A stretch of DNA of 64,000 nucleotides from RYN-230 sp963768945 (GTDB lineage: Bacteria; Actinomycetota; Actinomycetes; Streptosporangiales; Streptosporangiaceae), in contig CAVYJW010000005.1 of NCBI GenBank assembly GCA_963768945.1, positions 558,001 through 622,000 on the forward strand. The letters run 5' to 3'. Of this stretch, positions 42,772 through 51,795 are shown one piece after another. The notes below the pieces were generated by a model. The model made no database searches and was not told where the DNA came from. It saw nothing but the letters and a program-made list of their open reading frames with translations. The translations under genes and the position numbers were made by a program. Numbering within the stretch: position 1 is the stretch's first letter; the number at the start of each line of letters is the position of its first letter.

Positions 42772-44322
42772 CTAGCTGACCTGGACCCAGCTGGCCACCG
42801 AGGGCACGCCGGTGGAGTTGACCAGGAAGAGCATGTACCAGCCGGGCGGGGCGTGGTTGGCGTTGGGCGGGGAGGTCACGCCGAGCGTGCCAGCGCTGGT
42901 GGTGAAGGTGCAGTCCACGTAGCGCTGGTCGAAGTTGCTGGAGTGGGTCACCGCGCCCGCCCTGACCAGTGCCACCCGGGAGATGCTGGCCGCCTGCGGG
43001 GTGGTGACGGTGAACGCCTGGCCGTAGCCCAGTGTCCCGGGGGCTGTGGAGATGACCGGCCGCGCGCCCTTGAACAGGTAGGGCGGGGAAAAGATCTCGC
43101 CGCTGTTCTCGTACTTGCCCGAGCTCTGCCCGGCGGACAGCACCCGTCCGTCCGGCAGCAGCAGCGCCGTGGAGTGGTACATCCGCGGTGCGGTCTGTGC
43201 CGCCATCTCGGTCCAGGTCCCGGTGGCCGGATTGTAGCTCTCGGCGGTGAGGATGGGCCCGCCGTAGTAGCTGGTCGTGCCCCCGCCGACCACCAGCACC
43301 GTGCCGTCGGCCAGCAGCACCGAGTTGGCCCACAGCCGCGGGAAGTGCATCGAGGCGGTGTACTCCCAGGCCGGTGTGCTGGCCGAGAGGTTCAGCAGCT
43401 CCGCGGTGCCGGTGACGCCGGACGTGGTGGTCCCGCCCATCTCCATGATCGTGGTCAGCCCGGGCAGCAGCACCGACATGTCGGTGACGCCGCGGCTGCC
43501 CGAGTTCAGCTTCGGGCCGCTGGTCCACTTCGCGGTGGCCGGATTCAGGTAGCACGTGGTGGGGAAGTTGGTCCAGGCGAGCAGGCCGCTCGTGAGGAGT
43601 TTCACCCGCGGGTAGGTCACCATGGACTTGCTGGCCGTGGACGGCAGCGTGGTGATGGTATTGCTGACCGGGTTGTAGTGGTCCACGTTGGTCGCGCTGG
43701 TGCCGCTGTGCATCGTTCCAGCGAAGATGATCACCGTGCCGTCGCCGAGCAGCGTCGTGGTCGGGTACCAGCGTGCCTGCGACATCACCGGCCCCTCGGT
43801 CCAGGAGTTGGACGCCGGGTCGAAGATCGTCGTGTTGACTACACCCTGGGTTGGCTGGATGGCCCCCTGGTAGATGTGGCCGCCCGCGATGAACACGCGG
43901 CCGTCCGCCAGCACGCTGGTGCCGCTGCAGAAGATGTCCCGCTGGTAGGTCAGGGCGATGTTGGTGATCTTGCCGGAGACCGGGTCCCACAGCACGGCGT
44001 CACTGCCGACTGTCTTGTTCGGCCAGGAGAACAGCAGCACCTTCCCGGTGTGCAGCATGACGGCGTGGATCGAGACCAGAGTCAGGTTGAACGGCGCGGT
44101 CCACGACCCGGTTACCGCCGGATTGGTGGCTGTTTCGGGAGCCCGCCCTGACGGGCCGGTGTGCCGTGCGGGCGCGCCGATCAGGGACCGCGCCGGGGGG
44201 CCGCCGATCAGCGCGGCGGCCGCGCCCCCGGCAACCAGGAACCGGCGTCGGCCCAACTGCCCGGCCGCGGATTGCCCGGGAATATTCCGCCCATTGTCCG
44301 CTGGGACATTCGTAACTCGCAT
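42772..44322 (-). CDS. GlxA-like copper radical oxidase (galactose oxidase fold), Tat-exported
   Basis: A 516-residue protein. The Tat signal R-R-R-F-L-V-A-G-G is near residue 25. Kelch-type blades follow, then a C-terminal DUF1929 beta domain. The galactose-oxidase active site appears complete: Cys132 (I-F-C-S-G-T-S) to crosslink with Tyr186 (R-W-Y-P-T-T), axial Tyr382 and His383 (R-M-Y-H-S-T), and His490 (N-H-A-P-P-G-W). Such enzymes oxidise alcohol or aldehyde groups and make H2O2; GlxA of streptomycetes acts with the CslA glucan synthase in hyphal-tip glycan, but no cslA is present here. ATG at 44322, preceded by GAGGGG, is the start. Confidence 0.88.
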   Translation of the reverse strand: MRVTNVPADNGRNIPGQSAAGQLGRRRFLVAGGAAAALIGGPPARSLIGAPARHTGPSGRAPETATNPAVTGSWTAPFNLTLVSIHAVMLHTGKVLLFSWPNKTVGSDAVLWDPVSGKITNIALTYQRDIFCSGTSVLADGRVFIAGGHIYQGAIQPTQGVVNTTIFDPASNSWTEGPVMSQARWYPTTTLLGDGTVIIFAGTMHSGTSATNVDHYNPVSNTITTLPSTASKSMVTYPRVKLLTSGLLAWTNFPTTCYLNPATAKWTSGPKLNSGSRGVTDMSVLLPGLTTIMEMGGTTTSGVTGTAELLNLSASTPAWEYTASMHFPRLWANSVLLADGTVLVVGGGTTSYYGGPILTAESYNPATGTWTEMAAQTAPRMYHSTALLLPDGRVLSAGQSSGKYENSGEIFSPPYLFKGARPVISTAPGTLGYGQAFTVTTPQAASISRVALVRAGAVTHSSNFDQRYVDCTFTTSAGTLGVTSPPNANHAPPGWYMLFLVNSTGVPSVASWVQVS

Positions 44323-44853
44323 CTTAACCCCTCGCAAATCGTGGCTCAGCCTGGCAAACGCTCAGGCGAAATCACTTTCCCAGGCAACCCGGATAAGGCT
44401 GTCGCCACAGCCCGCGTGCGGGGAACGCGAGCTGCAAAGCCAGTATCCAGACCTGTTTTCTGGTGCTGTTCTCGACGCACCCCGTACGCTACTAAAGCTG
44501 GCATTGCCTGCACGTGCGTTTCTGCAATGCCGTTCTTATTTCCCTGATGATCAATAATGCGTTATATCGGTTGATCTGGTCCGTGAACGCCGATTGATTG
44601 TGCGGCCAGCCCGCCGGCCAGCCCGCCGGCCGGGGCGAGCGCGCTGGCGGCCAGCCGTTCCCGGCCGGCCAGGTTCGCGCACCAGGCCGCTTTTGGGTCA
44701 TTACGCTGCCAAACACGACAGGCTGGCTGGTGGGTGAGGCGCCCGCCGAACGCACAGCGAGGCTGCAGTCGCCAGCGGTAACCGGACTCGTCCCAGCCGG
44801 TCTGGGAGGCCGGGGGCTGCTGCGGTCCGTGGCATGACGCGAAGGAGGAACTG
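44323..44853. other. divergent intergenic region between copper oxidase and kynA
   Basis: About 530 bases with no convincing gene on either strand. It holds a short perfect tandem repeat (ggccagcccgcc twice, 44604-44627) and an AT-richer stretch at about 44535-44600 (gcgttatatcggttgatctgg) that could carry promoters for both neighbours. No conserved regulatory motif recognised. Confidence 0.5.
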
Positions 44854-45621
44854 ATGAATTCGCCCGGCGACCTGACGTACGGCAAGTACCTGCGGCTGGA
44901 CGACCTGCTCTCATGTCAGCACCCGATCAGCGACGTGCACGACGAGATGCTGTTCGTCATCATCCACCAGGTCTATGAACTGTGGTTCAAGCAGACGCTG
45001 CACGAAACCGAATTGCTGCAGCGCCGCCTGGAGACCGCATACGGCCCCGGCGCAGTGAGAACTGCGCGCCGGATCGCCAAGATTCTCAAGACGGCGGTCG
45101 TGCAGATGGACGTGCTGGAGACGATGACTCCCCGGCAGTTTGCCCGATTCCGTCCAGACCTGGGGAGTTCGAGCGGCTTCCAGTCCTCTCAGTTCCGCCG
45201 CATCGAGGCCGCCTTCGGCCGCCGCAACTTCGGCGAGGCTGGCGGCGACCCCGTTTTGGACGAGATCATAGGGCGGCGGTCAGTCTTCGAGTCGCTGCTG
45301 TGCTATCTGAGTGCCCACGGCTGGCGGGTTCCCGACGATGTCCTGAATCGGGACCCACGCGAGCCGTATCTGGGAGATGGCCGTGTCCTGGCGTTGCTGG
45401 CCGACGTCTATGCCGATGCGGGAACGTCGGCGGAGGTCTGTGATGCCCTCATCGATGTCGACCAGGGCATTCAGGAGTGGCGCTACCGGCACGTGAAGGC
45501 GGTCGAGCGGATCATAGGCACGAAGGCCGGGACGGGCGGATCGTCCGGTGTGGAGTATCTGCGCAGCACGCTGTTCCGGCCGGTGTTCCCGGACCTTTGG
45601 GAGATCCGTTCGAGGGCTTGA
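44854..45621 (+). CDS. kynA: tryptophan 2,3-dioxygenase
   Basis: A 255-residue haem dioxygenase that opens the indole ring of tryptophan to N-formylkynurenine. It shows the family helices: L-T-Y-G-K-Y-L-R-L-D-D-L-L, H-D-E-M-L-F-V-I-I-H-Q-V-Y-E-L-W-F-K-Q with the substrate-side His, G-F-Q-S-S-Q-F-R, and the proximal haem ligand His in W-R-Y-R-H-V-K. ATG at 44854 follows a good GAAGGAGGA. No kynU or kynB lies beside it, so it stands alone; the alpha/beta hydrolase at 36762 could in principle act on the product but is distant. Confidence 0.95.
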   Translation: MNSPGDLTYGKYLRLDDLLSCQHPISDVHDEMLFVIIHQVYELWFKQTLHETELLQRRLETAYGPGAVRTARRIAKILKTAVVQMDVLETMTPRQFARFRPDLGSSSGFQSSQFRRIEAAFGRRNFGEAGGDPVLDEIIGRRSVFESLLCYLSAHGWRVPDDVLNRDPREPYLGDGRVLALLADVYADAGTSAEVCDALIDVDQGIQEWRYRHVKAVERIIGTKAGTGGSSGVEYLRSTLFRPVFPDLWEIRSRA

Positions 45622-45647
45622 AAAGGGCGCTCATCCCGGCCTGGCGG

Positions 45648-45971
45648 CTACGGGCCGTCCGGCCAGTGGTGGCTGGTGACGTACCCACCCCTGACAGTCA
45701 CGACGCCGGCCGGGGTAGTCGCGTCGCGCCAGATGGTGTAGTCGCCAGCAGCCAGACCTGGGTAGACGGCCGCATGCTGGACGGTGCGCCCGGCCCGGCG
45801 TTCCCGGACTTGCGAGTGGGTACGCCGGGCGCCCGGGGCGCCCTGCGCGCTTATCTCGATCTCGCGGCCGTCGAGATCCTCGGGTGTGTAAAGCACCAGG
45901 GCGCCAACCTCGGCCCCGACGTTGAGGACGACGCTGCCGGCCCCGGAGGGACCGGGCACAGATTCGTTCAT
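45648..45971 (-). CDS. small conserved actinobacterial protein of unknown function
   Basis: A 107-residue protein with G-A-L-V-L-Y-T-P-E-D-L-D-G-R-E-I-E-I, R-T-H-S-x-V-R-E-R, A-A-V-Y-P-G-L-x-A-G-D-Y-T-I-W. The alternating strands suggest a small beta-sandwich (transthyretin-like). I know similar hypothetical proteins in actinomycetes but no function. It is the third gene after a Tat protein and a DUF4331 protein on the same strand (gap 127 bases), so they may form an operon. No signal peptide. Confidence 0.7.
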   Translation of the reverse strand: MNESVPGPSGAGSVVLNVGAEVGALVLYTPEDLDGREIEISAQGAPGARRTHSQVRERRAGRTVQHAAVYPGLAAGDYTIWRDATTPAGVVTVRGGYVTSHHWPDGP

Positions 45972-46098
45972 TGCGCTGTCTCCTGCCTCATGGAGCGCGG
46001 AGCCCCGGATTCCTTCCCGGAGGAACCGCCAGGAAGGGACCCGGGGCCGGCTGGCAGATGCCGAACTGTCCGGCCCCGGTCCTTCCCGTTCTTCGGGA

Positions 46099-47472
46099 TC
46101 AGGACGGGTTGTCGTAACCGTCGTAGGGCACGCCGAGATAAGGGAACGTGGTCAGGGGCTGGTTCGTGACGCTGGTGCTGGTCAGGCCATCGGTGACGTC
46201 CGGGACGACCGCGTCAACCTGGTAGCTCGGATCGATCAGCGGATACACGGCTCCAGCAATGGCCCGCAACTCGATGGTGACGACGTCGTCGGTTACCCGG
46301 CGCCCGTTCGGGAATCCGGCGGGGTCGCCGGCGATGAGCCCGAGGATGCTGTACGTCTTGGAACTGGCCGGTGTGGGCGGGATCGACGTGTTGAGCCGCA
46401 GCATGTCCGCCTGCACTGCGCCGGTGTAGTTCGTGAAGCCCTTGATCAGGCCGGACGGGATACCCGTGAGCAGAATCGCCTCCAGATCGGCGCGGGCGGT
46501 CCCGGCCTTGTCCAGGGCCGCGAGATGGGGGAATGCGCCCGGGTAGAGGACGGGCAGCAATTGCGCCAGCTCTGGGTGGGCGACGTAGGTCGCGAACTGC
46601 TTGTCGTGCGCTGGCTGCTGCTTGTTCCAGTAGTCCTTCTTCCCCAGCGGGACGATGACCTCGTTGAAGAGAGGATTGCCCAGCCGCGACACCTGGCTGA
46701 AGGGGCCACTCCAGATGTTGGAGCCATCGTCGTCAGCCACCCGCACACGCTGGCGGCTCGCCGAGGTCCACACGCCGATGGTCGGGCGGCCTTTGGTGGT
46801 CAGCTGGGAGATGGGTACCTGAATGGCGATGGAGTGCACGTTCAGCCGGTTGGTGGCGTCCACGCCCGGGGCGTTCTTGAGCCCGGCGGCCTTCCCGTAG
46901 ACGTTGGCCTGCTGGAGCGGGCGGAGGTTGCCCAGATCGAAGATCGAGCCCAGGTCAACGTAGAACTCCTCGGCCCGCTGGCCGGCGAAGACCTTGATAC
47001 CGCCGCTCAGGGAGTGGACGGCCGGGCTTCCTAGCCTGGCCTCGTAGTCCGGTGTGGAGAGCACGCCGACGTTGCACGGTGGGCAGGCCAGGTTCTGGCC
47101 CAGCGGGTGAGAGCCAGCGCGGTTGACCCGGGTGACCGAGTAGAACTGCTTGCTGTTCCAGTTAGGGTCGCTGAGCGATCCGATCGGGCCGGTGTTGTAC
47201 AGGAAGCTCGATGGAGTCGTGAGTTTGGTAACGAAGCGGAACTGATACGAGATATCGGGTACGCCGTCGCCACTGTTGTCGACATGTATTTCATAGAGCA
47301 CGTCGTCGCCGAACTCATAGAAGTTCGGGCCGCCCGCGGGCTCCTGAAGCGGAATATAGTTGGCGATCAGGGTGACGGTGTCTGGCCCGTCCGGGCTGAC
47401 GAACGCATAGACATCTGTGCTGTCGGCGACCGGATCCTTGGAAATCTCCGGTGCCTCGCGATGCGAAGACAT
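46099..47472 (-). CDS. DUF4331 domain protein
   Basis: A 457-residue DUF4331 protein: it starts S-S-H-R-E-A-P, then D-P-V-A-D-S-T-D-V-Y-A-F, G-P-N-F-Y-E-F-G-D-D-V-L-Y, C-P-P-C-N-V-G and R-A-E-E-F-Y-V-D-L. The H-R-E-A-P and D-x-T-D-x-Y motifs are the constant features of the family, whose role is unknown; members are often secreted, yet this one has no signal peptide. The preceding gene encodes a small Tat-exported protein, raising the idea of piggy-back export. ATG at 47472 has GAGAGG upstream. Two Cys in C-P-P-C may hold a metal or disulfide. Confidence 0.88.
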   Translation of the reverse strand: MSSHREAPEISKDPVADSTDVYAFVSPDGPDTVTLIANYIPLQEPAGGPNFYEFGDDVLYEIHVDNSGDGVPDISYQFRFVTKLTTPSSFLYNTGPIGSLSDPNWNSKQFYSVTRVNRAGSHPLGQNLACPPCNVGVLSTPDYEARLGSPAVHSLSGGIKVFAGQRAEEFYVDLGSIFDLGNLRPLQQANVYGKAAGLKNAPGVDATNRLNVHSIAIQVPISQLTTKGRPTIGVWTSASRQRVRVADDDGSNIWSGPFSQVSRLGNPLFNEVIVPLGKKDYWNKQQPAHDKQFATYVAHPELAQLLPVLYPGAFPHLAALDKAGTARADLEAILLTGIPSGLIKGFTNYTGAVQADMLRLNTSIPPTPASSKTYSILGLIAGDPAGFPNGRRVTDDVVTIELRAIAGAVYPLIDPSYQVDAVVPDVTDGLTSTSVTNQPLTTFPYLGVPYDGYDNPS

Positions 47473-47519
47473 CAATTACCTCTCAGGCTGTGTGCCGAAA
47501 TGGCAGGACGGTTGGGCGG

Positions 47520-47861
47520 TCATCGGCTCGCGCGCGTCAGGCGCGCCGCGAGTTCCCGGTCATGCACGCGGGTCTGGCTGGTGCCCCGGAACACGTCGAT
47601 CTCTCCTGTGCTGACGTCGCGCACATGCACGATGATCTGCTCCGTAGCTTCCGCATCCTTCGTCTCGCGGCCGGCAGGCCGGACCGGCCGGGTGGCGGCT
47701 GCGAAAGCCGGCGCCGAGGTGAAGGCGAGGGCCGACGCGGCGATTCCCGCGGCTCCGGCTCCGGCGGCGCCCCGCAGGACCGAACGCCGCGACAGGCGCT
47801 GCGCCTCCCGTTCAGCATCAGAGCGGCCTTCAGGCGAGGCCATGTCATCTCGTCCAGGCAT
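47520..47861 (-). CDS. small Tat-exported protein upstream of DUF4331 gene
   Basis: A 113-residue protein with a Tat signal: S-R-R-S-V-L-R-G-A-A-G near residue 24-34, an Ala/Gly core and a cleavage-like A-P-A-F-A-A near 52. The mature part is only about 60 residues, including I-I-V-H-V-R-D-V-S-T-G-E-I-D-V-F, a two-strand motif common in short actinobacterial exported proteins. ATG at 47861 has GGAAAGGGA upstream. Forty-seven bases separate it from the DUF4331 gene, so they are probably co-transcribed. Function unknown. Confidence 0.78.
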   Translation of the reverse strand: MPGRDDMASPEGRSDAEREAQRLSRRSVLRGAAGAGAAGIAASALAFTSAPAFAAATRPVRPAGRETKDAEATEQIIVHVRDVSTGEIDVFRGTSQTRVHDRELAARLTRASR

Positions 47862-48058
47862 GAGTGTCCCTTTCCGGGGCGTACGCGCTGGCGCGCGCCC
47901 CTACGGTGCACGGCGTGACGGGAGTGATCCCCATGTGACGTGCTTCGGAGTCGGCGCCTGAGCGGATTGACCGCCTGGCGCGTCGAGACCAAGCCGTTAT
48001 CTACTAAGCGCTGATGGCGGCGACGGCTGGCTCGTGCCCTAGGCCGGGTACAGCTTTT

Positions 48059-48679
48059 TCACTCAAAATCGGACGTGTCGCCTGCTCCGCGGCGCACGAT
48101 CTCGGGCTTCTGCTGGGAGAAGTCGATCACCGTTGTCGGCTCGGTGCCGCAGTCGCCCGAGTCGATCACTGCGTCAACGGCGTGGTCAAGCTGCTCAGCG
48201 ATCTCCCACCCCTGGGTCATGGGCTCGTCCTGGCCGGGCAGCAGCAGGGTGCTCGAGACGAGCGGCTCGCCGAGTTCGGCGAGCAGCGCCTGGGTCGCCA
48301 CGTGGCGGGGGATCCGCACCCCGACGGTCTTCTTCCCCGGGTGCTGCAACCTGCGCGGCACCTCCTTGGTCGCGGGCAGGATAAAGGTATAACTGCCCGG
48401 GGTCGCCGCCTTGATAGCCCGGAACACCGGCTTGGCGACGTACACGAACTGGCCTAGCTGGGCGAAGTCCTGGCACACCAGCGTGAGGTGGTGCCGGTCA
48501 TCGAGGTGGCGGATCGACCGGATCGTCGAGATGCCGCCGGAGTTACCGAGCTGGCAGCCGAGCGCGTAGCAGGAGTCCGTCGGGTAGGCGATGACGCCAC
48601 CCGCGCGCACGATGTCGGCGATCTGGATGATCGCGCGCCGCTGCGGGTTGGCCGGATGGATGTCGAAGTATCTGGCCAT
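48059..48679 (-). CDS. YciO/TsaC/YrdC-family protein
   Basis: A 206-residue protein with the YrdC fold. G-G-V-I-A-Y-P-T-D-S-C-Y-A-L-G-C is the nucleotide-binding strand-loop, then L-T-L-V-C-Q-D, P-G-S-Y-T-F-I-L-P-A-T and V-G-V-R-I-P. The pattern L-V-C-Q-D...A-T-K-E-V-P-R-R-L fits the YciO branch more than TsaC proper, and the C-terminal Sua5 domain is absent. TsaC makes threonylcarbamoyl-adenylate for tRNA t6A; YciO function is less certain, so the tRNA role should not be assumed. Strong Sua5 motif but branch call moderate. Confidence 0.88.
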   Translation of the reverse strand: MARYFDIHPANPQRRAIIQIADIVRAGGVIAYPTDSCYALGCQLGNSGGISTIRSIRHLDDRHHLTLVCQDFAQLGQFVYVAKPVFRAIKAATPGSYTFILPATKEVPRRLQHPGKKTVGVRIPRHVATQALLAELGEPLVSSTLLLPGQDEPMTQGWEIAEQLDHAVDAVIDSGDCGTEPTTVIDFSQQKPEIVRRGAGDTSDFE

Positions 48680-48774
48680 GCGACGAGTCTAGACATCGTC
48701 GCCTCCCGCGGGCCGGTACCGGGGTGGACCGTTGACGACGCTGCCGGCGTGCCGCGGGACATTGCCGCCGGACA

Positions 48775-50616
48775 TTAGGGAGCGGCACTGGTGCGGACCA
48801 AGCCTGTGTAGCCCGCGACAGCGAGCGCGGTGAGGAGCCACCCCAAGAGGGTGCCAAGGTAAGTAACCCATATAGCGGCCCGGCCCCAGGGCGCCTTTAC
48901 GTTAGGGCTCCAGAAGTCAGCCTGATGGACATTCACGATTGGGATTACCGTGTCGATGGCATAACCCCAGGGGTTGAAACATGGATAATTGTTTGTGCAA
49001 TGTCTCGCGGTTACGCTTTCCTGATGGCCCGGCGTAGTCGTCGGCTGCGTTCCGGTGGCGGCCTGTGTGGTGGCCTGTGTGGGGATGACAACATCGTACT
49101 TACTGGTGGAACTGAAGAAAAGTACGGTGAGCATGTACACGACGGCGAGGAGGACCACGGTGCGCCATGTCTGGTAACCATATTTGATCGTCATATCCAG
49201 CAGAAGATTGCCGAACTGGAGAGGCGGACTCATCCCGCCGTACTTGCGCTGGTCCTGGCGCCGGGCGATTGCAATGCTACGGGCATCGGAATCCCTTCCG
49301 GCCGCCAGATAGATGCCAGCGAGTTGCTCATATGGCTGACTTGCGAAGCTTGAATTGTGATCGTACTGACTCTGAATCCATTTCAGTCGTTCGCGTGCGT
49401 CTCGCTTATGGTCACCGTCTAGGGGCGTGATGCTGCCGTATGTGAAGCCGTCGAGGCGCAACGAGCCCCTAGTTGGCCAGTTCCCATTGCGGCGCTTCCC
49501 GCCCTCATCCGTATGGGAGTCGGCTAGGCGGCCAACCGCCGCATTCTCGAGGATGACCTCTCGAAGGACTTGTTGCTCTGGTCTCCAGTCGAGTTCCTGT
49601 GCAATCTGCACGCCTGTGGCATCCAGCGTAGTCTTCCCCCCCGGGGGGGTGCCCTCAAACCCGACAAGCTTTAGCCGAAGCGACCCGCCTATGGCTGTAT
49701 ATTTAAGAGACACCGTGCCGCGAGCGGCAAAGCTTTCAAGGTTTACGTTGCTGCCGACCAGCATCCGGTTGCCGCGCAGTGCATTGCCGCTGCCGTCACC
49801 CTCGTCGTCACCTTCGAGGCGGGTGCCGTGGCAGAGCAACTCGCCGCCGATTTCTGCGGCAGACAGCCGGACCGCACCCCCGCTTACTTTGCATCGGTCA
49901 AGCTTCACATTCCCGCCGACCTTCATCCCATCGGCCCACAGTGAAAACTTTCCACCAGAAGCCGACTTCAACACGGCACCAGTGCAGTCCAGCGTTCCAG
50001 CGATATCCGCCTCATTCAAGCAGATACCGTTCGAGGTGAGCCCCTTGAAATTTACATTTCCACCGACCTTCATCCCATCAGTGAACAGTGCATATCCCCT
50101 GCTAGCCGACACATCAAGGTTGCTACCCGCTCCGGTCAGGTCGGCGTCGGTGCAGCCGGGGTTCCCGGTGATATTCGGTGCGGGCGGCCGACCCATCAAG
50201 GTAGAGCCGCTCAGATCCAGGCCCTTGGTCACTGTTAGCGCCTTGCCAGATAGCCCTGCTAGGCAGCAACCAGTAAGAATGAGGAGCGAGGCTTTGGCGT
50301 AGTCGAGGTTAACCCAGGTGCCCCCGTCGAAGTAGCAGTGCTCCAGGCGCAGTGGATGCCGCAGCCTGGTGCCTTCCAGGTCTAATGGCCCGCTGATCTT
50401 AACCGCTCGCAAGTGGACGCCTTTCGCGTGCACATCAAGTTTCTTGTCAACGAGCAGGCGCCGCAACTCTGATGCCTGGATGGTTCGGTCTTCCCCCCAG
50501 TCCTTCATCTCGCCACAATCAGATGGGTCCCGGCCACCTACCAATGGCTCCCCGGCCCGGGCCGAATAGATCAGCTTGGCTTTAAGATCGTTCCCTGACT
50601 CTAGCCGGTCACTCAT
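48775..50616 (-). CDS. membrane protein with pentapeptide/bactofilin-like repeat domain
   Basis: A 613-residue protein. After a polar N-terminus (about 1-70) comes a long right-handed beta-helix-like region with recurring L-x-x-A/G-x-I-x-G-x-L-x-L/C-x-G and M-K-V-G-G-N-V repeats (about 80-370). A charged helical linker has Y-E-Q-L-A-G-I-Y-L-A-A-G-R-D-S-D-A-R, then two to three transmembrane helices follow (about 470-495 and 570-605) flanking a Thr/Gln-rich extracellular loop. The coding sequence is visibly lower in GC and less biased than neighbours, suggesting transfer. Such proteins are often mislabelled 'oxidoreductase'; no redox motif exists. ATG at 50616 is preferred to GTG at 50646. Confidence 0.78.
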   Translation of the reverse strand: MSDRLESGNDLKAKLIYSARAGEPLVGGRDPSDCGEMKDWGEDRTIQASELRRLLVDKKLDVHAKGVHLRAVKISGPLDLEGTRLRHPLRLEHCYFDGGTWVNLDYAKASLLILTGCCLAGLSGKALTVTKGLDLSGSTLMGRPPAPNITGNPGCTDADLTGAGSNLDVSASRGYALFTDGMKVGGNVNFKGLTSNGICLNEADIAGTLDCTGAVLKSASGGKFSLWADGMKVGGNVKLDRCKVSGGAVRLSAAEIGGELLCHGTRLEGDDEGDGSGNALRGNRMLVGSNVNLESFAARGTVSLKYTAIGGSLRLKLVGFEGTPPGGKTTLDATGVQIAQELDWRPEQQVLREVILENAAVGRLADSHTDEGGKRRNGNWPTRGSLRLDGFTYGSITPLDGDHKRDARERLKWIQSQYDHNSSFASQPYEQLAGIYLAAGRDSDARSIAIARRQDQRKYGGMSPPLQFGNLLLDMTIKYGYQTWRTVVLLAVVYMLTVLFFSSTSKYDVVIPTQATTQAATGTQPTTTPGHQESVTARHCTNNYPCFNPWGYAIDTVIPIVNVHQADFWSPNVKAPWGRAAIWVTYLGTLLGWLLTALAVAGYTGLVRTSAAP

Positions 50617-50745
50617 GTTCGTCTGATAGCTCCCCGCTTCTGCCACAGCATCTCAGCCCATATGCCAGACCGGGCTATGTCAAGGGCCCTGGGCTCCACA
50701 TGCTGGCCGCGGCCGTTCCGGGTGATCTTCTGGCAGCGTTCGCGG

Positions 50746-51795
50746 TCAAATTTGCGGCCGTCGGCGCAGCGCGGGAAACAACGGTCCGGGACCGGGCTGG
50801 CGCGGGGCCAGACGCGCCTTGCAGTTGACGGCGAGCGCCCCGGCCGGACTGACCAGGATCGGGTTGAGGTCGAGCTCGACTAGTTCGGGAACTTCCTCGG
50901 CAACGCGCGCGATCTGCTCAAGCACGGCCACGAGCGCCTGGCGGCCCACTTTCGGCGTGCCCCGGTAGCCGTCGAGCAGCGGGGCGGCGCGCAGCGACGC
51001 CACCATGGCGTCCGCTGCGCCCGGCCCGAGCGGCGGGACGGCAAAGGCACGGTCCCGCAGCAGGTCAGTCATCACACCGCCGAGGCCGGCCATCACGACC
51101 GGGCCGAACTCGGGATCGGACGCGAGCCCGACGATTGCCTCGACTCCCCAGGGCGCCATCGGCTGGATAACCGCACCGCCCATCTGCGTGCCGAGCCGGG
51201 ACTCCATCGTCTCGAACGCGGCGCGTACAGCGTCAGAGCTGTCCAGGTTCAGGGCGACGCCGCCAACGTCGGTCTTGTGGACGACATCCCCCGAACGAGC
51301 CTTCAAGACGACCGGAAACCCGAGGGCCTCGGCCGCGGCGGCTGCCTCTTCCGCGGTCGCCGCGCCATGAGTCGGCAGCACCGGTACCCTGCACGCTTCG
51401 AGCAGACGGGCCCCCTGGTCGAGCTCAAGCCAGCCCCCTGCGGCGCCGGCCGCCAGCTTCGATGCGACGATCCCACTGATAGCGGGCAGGTCGGACAGCT
51501 CTTCGGGCTCCGCAGCCGGGAACAGCGGGCGCTGCCGCCACTGCGCGTAACGGCAGACGTGACCGAGGGCGGCCGCTACTCGCTCCGGTGATGGAACCTC
51601 CGCGACATCTGCCGCGCCGCTCGTATCAAGCGGGGGGCCGGCCTCGACCGAGCAGACGATGACCGGCTTACCTGCATCTCGTGCGGAATGCGCGACAGTC
51701 TCTCGCGACGCGGCTGCCGAGATCGCCGGGGTTTCGATGACGACGACGATAACGGCGTCGATGGCATCATCGCGAAGAACGATCTCAAGCGCCTT
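50746..51795 (-). pseudogene. acyl-CoA synthetase (NDP-forming), ligase-CoA/ATP-grasp part, separated by frameshift
   Basis: This frame continues the preceding GNAT/ACS frame after a one-base shift near 51796. Its first recognisable residues are K-K-A-L-E-I-V-L-R-D-D-A-I-D, then V-V-V-I-E-T-P and the ATP-grasp section: G-F-P-V-V-L-K-A-R-S-G-D-V-V-H-K-T-D-V-G-G-V and E-L-D-L-N-P-I-L-V-S. It has no start codon or RBS of its own at a sensible place. Deleting one base would restore an uninterrupted protein of about 915 residues with the gene at 51785-53494. Either a real inactivating mutation or an assembly error. Confidence 0.8.
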
